64,000 nucleotides of DNA from Icerya purchasi (Eukaryota > Arthropoda > Insecta > Hemiptera > Monophlebidae): positions 204,375,117 to 204,439,116 of the forward strand of contig CM077116.1 of assembly GCA_039619475.1 (NCBI GenBank), in the 5' to 3' direction. A program made the position numbers and the translations under genes. This document shows positions 59,464-64,000 of the stretch, one piece after another; the first letter of the stretch is position 1, and every line of letters starts with the position of its first letter. Below the pieces are notes generated by a model. It was not told the DNA's origin and searched no databases. It saw nothing but the letters and a program-made list of their open reading frames with translations.

Positions 59464-62400
59464 ATTTTTTTTAGCTTAGGCTTCAGTCCATTTGGCCTGT
59501 ATTTATTGTTTACCTTTCGTTGATACTCCCTATTAAAATTCTTACCTTTCCACAGTTGATTGATACCGCTATTTAGCTTCTTCTTTTTCTTTCGTATTCA
59601 ACTTTTTGAAATTCCGGTTTTGATACAGTTCGGTCGCGGCTAATTTTAATAAACATCGTCACTGGTGATTAATAAATAAGCGCTTAATAGGTTGATATTA
59701 ACATATTTAATAAACTGAAAAAAGAAAAAAAACTGAAGAGAAATATTTACAATTAGAAAGATGTTCTTGATGATAATTTTAAAATATTGCTTGACGCTAA
59801 ACGTCGTGACCACCTATTGAATACGTCTTAGCTGTAAAGATCTAATGTTCATGGTATTGGTATATGCGACACGACTGTACTTGGAAACCGTAACGTAATA
59901 CAGACGATTTCGAAGAAGAAGAAAAAAAAGGAGAAGCGATTATAAATGTCGCAAGTTCGTTACAAGTAGGAGACAAACTGAAAATGGTGCGCCACAAAGT
60001 GTGAGGACAACATAAAAACTGCCACTGCGCTAGGTAAATTAGTGAAAGAGATCGGGCAAATTCCGTAAAATTAAACATTCATCTTTTTAATTACTATCAA
60101 TTATACGAGCGACACCGTTGAAATCGTAATTTCGCTGAATGCCACATTTTCGTTAAATTAATTAGCTACGGTTTTCAGCGAAAGTTAGGCGCTTTGTGGT
60201 GTTTTTAGCGTTGGAAATCCTCTGTTTTTTTTTTCTTTCAATTTTTCATTTTATATTAAATAAAAATTCGTCATTAGTGTTAAAATAAATTTTGTCGCAG
60301 ATTCACATCTCATTAGTCGTAACTCCCGTCGTGCAAGTAGTAGCCAAGACGAATTCTACAAATTATGCAAAACATCATTCATGTTTTATACTTACGTACA
60401 TGATAGAAATCATACAATATTAGCCGATGATGAGTGGTGTAAGAAGCGTCCAGATGATTATATTTAATTCGCTCAACCGAAATAAGAAAGCTTAGCTCGA
60501 ACTGCGGAAAGCGTGTTTCTGGAATAGGCATGTGTCATCCAAAGGTTCTAATTGTAACGGTAAAAGTATATTATCGGCTGAAGAAAATGATCGAAGCATT
60601 CCCGACAATAATTTTTCAACGCAGTCTTACTTCATCTATTAAACCACACCGCTGTAAAATTACCAAGTGGCGGAGATACGCGATTTCTGAATATTTCGCG
60701 AAAAAAGTGCATGCAAAAAATACGAATAAAAAAAAAAGGAAATTTGACCTTCAATGAGGATACAAAAGACGTTACAACGTAAGAAACGAGCAATTATAAC
60801 AAAATACTCTGAAAGTGGTCGAGAGAAGTCGTAGAGGGTACGTCTAAAGATAAGGCTGTTAAACATAAAGCAATTTACAGAAACAGCCATCGAGTTACTT
60901 TGTGCGGCGATAAGATAAGTTTCGAATTCGGATAAGAACAAAAGTACTTTATAGTCTAAATCTTTACAAATTCTCCTGTTTGCCGCTACATATATATATA
61001 TATATATATGTTTTATTTTATTTTTTTTCTTCTGCTGCAGAAAATGTCACCATTATTACGTAGGAAAGTACGAATTTGGGTCTACAAATTAGCCAGCGAC
61101 AACTGCTTACGGGAGAAACTTATCACGCTTAAGAAAACCGGCCCAGCTGCTTCGAAAGTCGAGCTAAGGAATTAACGCGAAAGATGCAAGTTTACTATTT
61201 CAATGAACTGTTCGTAAGTTTCAAATTCCAGTCTTTGTTAGTTCGTCAAACGCAAGAGTCAACTTACAAGCTCAGGAATATTACGAAATCATTTGAACTT
61301 TTTACCTGTAACAACCCTCTTTTTATAATTAGAAAGAGACAGAGAGGTGAGCTTTGTTGGAAGAAATTTTTCGACAGAAACTTGTTTCAAGGAGAAAAGC
61401 TGCTTTCATGAAATGACACTTAAAGTTCGTTAGTGTTCTGTCGACTTGCGTACATCGACAACTTTTAATCCCTGCACTCACTCAGCCCTTCTAGTTTTCT
61501 ACCATGTCGTATTTCGCCGTTAAAGACCCTGCCGCCGTCTAAATACTGTTTAAATACGAGCGGGCTTCATTTCTATTTTGGTCTAAGCAGATTAAAATAT
61601 AACTATTGCTAAATTTAAGTACCCTTCGCTAATATATTTTTGCGCCAAAAAAAAAAAAAAAAAAAAAACAAATCGGAAAGTCACGGCGCCAACTACGAAA
61701 CGAACATTTTCATGGGACAGGTAAAAACATTTTCCGCTAAAGCACCACCACGAATTACTCTATAGAATACAAAAACGAAAACAAACCAAAAACATTCGAC
61801 AAATCTTCGTATAACTTTGCTCGATGATTCCACAAACTCGAAGTTCAGAATATACTCGTAATATATAATGAACGGGACTCCTTGTTCGGTAATAAAATTA
61901 CGAATAATTGCGAGTTTCAATGTGGAGTTTTATTTTTGTTTTTTTTTTTTTTTTTAATTTATTTATTCATTAGGCGACTTAAGTAAAAGTTGAATTTCGT
62001 TGCAAAATTAAAGTTACTTGTAAAGGAGACAATATATATATACACACACAGTGAAAGCGTTATAAATAGGTTAGAGCGCGGACAGGAAAAACAATGCTCG
62101 GAAAGGAAGTACGAAAAATCAACAGTAATTTCATTAGTAGACAAAGTAAATACACAATGTTCGAATTAAATTCATCGATCGCTCGGAATTTTTCAAAAAT
62201 TTTTTCAAAGAACCCTCCCGTGCAACGAAACAGAGTTATTTTTCCGTTTTTGGCGGTAAAGAAATAGGAAGGCTTTTTCCAATAACGAGTGGTTTCACAT
62301 ATCGAAAATGTCCTGCGCCGTTCTGCGCCGACAAGAACATCTCTGCAACGATCTCGGAAGCTTCTGCTCGAGCGGGGATTTCTTTCAATTTACGCCCGAA

Positions 62401-63555
62401 AATTTAACATGTTCCGCATTAGCATGACTAAAAGCTGGTAAAAGTGTGTGTGTGTGTGTGGTAATTGAACTAAATGCGTTAGCGCGCAGAAATGACGAAT
62501 AGCGTAATAAAAGTTTCAGCTGAACTAAGACTAATTTCGCTGCTGAAGGCAGTGCCGGAATATTATGAATGTAAAAAACATTGTAACAAAGAAGTTCTCT
62601 GGGCGGCTCGCCTTGGCCCGAACAAGCCTTACTAGCGTAATAATGACGTATTCGTCTAGCAGTGGCGCGCGTTAACATGGCAATTATTTTTGCAAGTGCA
62701 AAACTGAAATGACAAAACTTTTGAAAACCGTTAAGTATGAAACTTTTACTCTTCCGCTAATTAGTCTGCAACAACATTTGCAACCGCTGCCGTTCGATGA
62801 TGAGCATCACGCTGAAGATGTTTAAATAATCTATTTAATTCGTTCCGCTGCACACGAGGCAATTTCCGCCGACCAGCGCCTTCTTTCGCCCCGTACACCT
62901 GGGAATATCCGTTGCCGTCAGTAGCTATACCTGTATGTGAGCGGGCACGCACCGTAATCTAATTAAGACAATTCTCATTAATATGACAATCCGGTTAGCG
63001 CAACACGAATTTCGAAAAGTCATAAGCGTCCTAGCGAGCTTTACTAGTTCGTCGTCGAAAGATTTTCGCTCGCTATGAATTAAACGGAACATTAAAAATA
63101 CGCGGAAATACTACGTCTAACGTTTTAAGAGCGGCGCCGAAAATGAGATCGAATAAATAACAAAAAATCTCCGACGGCTGACGGTTTATTTCGATCCCTT
63201 TTTTTTTTCTCTTCTATCCCGAACACGTAATAAACTGAGATAGATTTCCAGCTATGTGCTAATTCCGGTGTGTGTGTGTGTTTGTGTGTGTTTAGGCATA
63301 CGAAAAGGCGTAGCTACACCTCTCACCTCTCCAGAATTCCGGAGTTTCAAAATTAATATCCAACGAAAATTAATCCTTCACTCCTTTTCCTTGATACCAG
63401 TCATTTCCGATACGGTAAGTATTCAAAATTAGCAGCTAAGAAAAGAAGAACTTGAACAAAAGAAGCTGTGTAAATGTGAATACTCATGGATGTGGCCGAA
63501 GTAGGTGTCTTGCTCAAGGAGAAGAAAGTCGATTGAGAAAATTTGTACCCCACAA
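59464..63555. other. Gene-free interval, parts lower in repeats
   Basis: No recognisable gene. It includes a TA tract (~60992-61010), an A run (61648-61668), a T run (61938-61956), and GT tracts at ~62446-62460 and 63269-63292. The 62300-63150 part is richer in GC and low in simple repeats. Short frames here (for example 62761-62952 minus) show no known domain. Confidence 0.4.
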
Positions 63556-63559
63556 TACA

Positions 63560-63770
63560 AAAAATTCCAACAAGACTCCAGAGAATGTTTAAAAAGCCCA
63601 GACTAAAAAACCGCAGACAGTGTTTGAAAACTTTAGACAATGTTAAAAAACTCCAGAAAAAGTTAAAAAATTTCCAGACAAAAAAACTTCAGATATTGTC
63701 GAAAAAAACCCAGACAATGTTTAAAAACTTCAGTTATTGTTTAAAAACCTCCAGGTAATGCTGAAAAATT
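63560..63770 (+). repeat. Degenerate 20-30-bp tandem repeat
   Basis: Units of the form CCAGACAATGTTTAAAAACT recur about eight to nine times with small changes (ACTTCAGATATTGTCGAAAA, CCCAGACAATGTTTAAAAAC, CTTCAGTTATTGTTTAAAAA). Unit length varies from about 20 to 30. The 71-codon frame through it (63543-63758), rich in Lys, Phe and Leu, follows from the repeat and is probably not a gene. Confidence 0.75.
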
Positions 63771-64000
63771 AAAAAAATTGATTCTAAAAAATTCAAAAAA
63801 ATTTCAAACAATTCTAGTAGTACTAAATAATAATTTTCAAGCACTTTTAAGCAACCTTAAAATATTCTAACTGATGCGAGTCAAGCAGGAAATAATTCTT
63901 TAATTTACCTGAAATTTCCTCAGTATATACATTAATTTAATATATTTCTCGGCATTAAAGAATTTCGTAGGTGGCCCAAAAAATATCATAGCAGGATCCA

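Overview
The window looks like intergenic or intronic DNA from an arthropod, most likely an insect nuclear genome. It is AT-rich and full of mono-, di- and trinucleotide runs. It carries several eukaryotic transposon classes: non-LTR retrotransposons of the RTE, Jockey, I/R1-like and CR1-like types, a piggyBac remnant, and a hAT-like DNA transposon. I recognise no host protein exon, rRNA, tRNA, CRISPR array or bacterial-style operon. The only long uninterrupted reading frame belongs to a mobile element. The species cannot be fixed from sequence alone.

Layout. 0-2.2 kb: no gene. 2.3-4.6 kb: a piggyBac C-terminal remnant next to a 5'-truncated RTE-type LINE (minus) whose RT frame is cut by one TGA. 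7.1-9.5 kb: a probable LINE 3' end with a GAATTT-type tail, then a 1.58-kb foldback element with ~250-bp inverted arms. 9.5-14.8 kb: no recognisable gene. 14.8-16.6 kb: two decayed pieces of an I/R1-like RNase H LINE family. 16.7-17.1 kb: ATAC/TA microsatellites. 17.1-20 kb: no gene. 20.3-22.3 kb: three LINE remnants. 25.6-26.4 kb: a decayed RTE RT (plus). 28.7-29.0 and 38.1-38.4 kb: two opposed copies of a short repeat with a terminal hairpin. 30.2-32.3 kb: the best-preserved I/R1-like LINE 3' half, with a complete RNase H domain.

33.1-36.3 kb: a complete hAT-like transposon with an open ~740-aa transposase frame, TAGGGTGGAG termini and an 8-bp duplicated flank. It is the youngest-looking and most interesting element. 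36.3-36.8 kb: RTE C-terminal fragment. 38.4-40.8 kb: an I-like endonuclease fragment abutting a second LINE that seems to have lost its RNase H domain. 41.8-45.5 kb: an almost full-length Jockey-type LINE (ORF1/ORF2 joined by a TAATG overlap, poly(A) present) broken by two stops, frameshifts and an internal deletion. 45.7-46.2 kb: a long near-perfect hairpin. 46.8-47.3 kb: another LINE remnant.

49.2-57.0 kb: a nested pair. A 4.6-kb CR1/Jockey-superfamily LINE (plus) lies inside the RT gene of an RTE-type LINE (minus), flanked by a near-identical 8-bp target duplication. 57-64 kb: gene-poor, with a (TTA)n tract and a degenerate 20-30-bp tandem repeat near the end.

The genes do not act together as a host pathway. 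The window is a record of successive insertions: old RTE, I-like and piggyBac copies, then the Jockey and CR1-like LINEs, then the intact hAT-like element.
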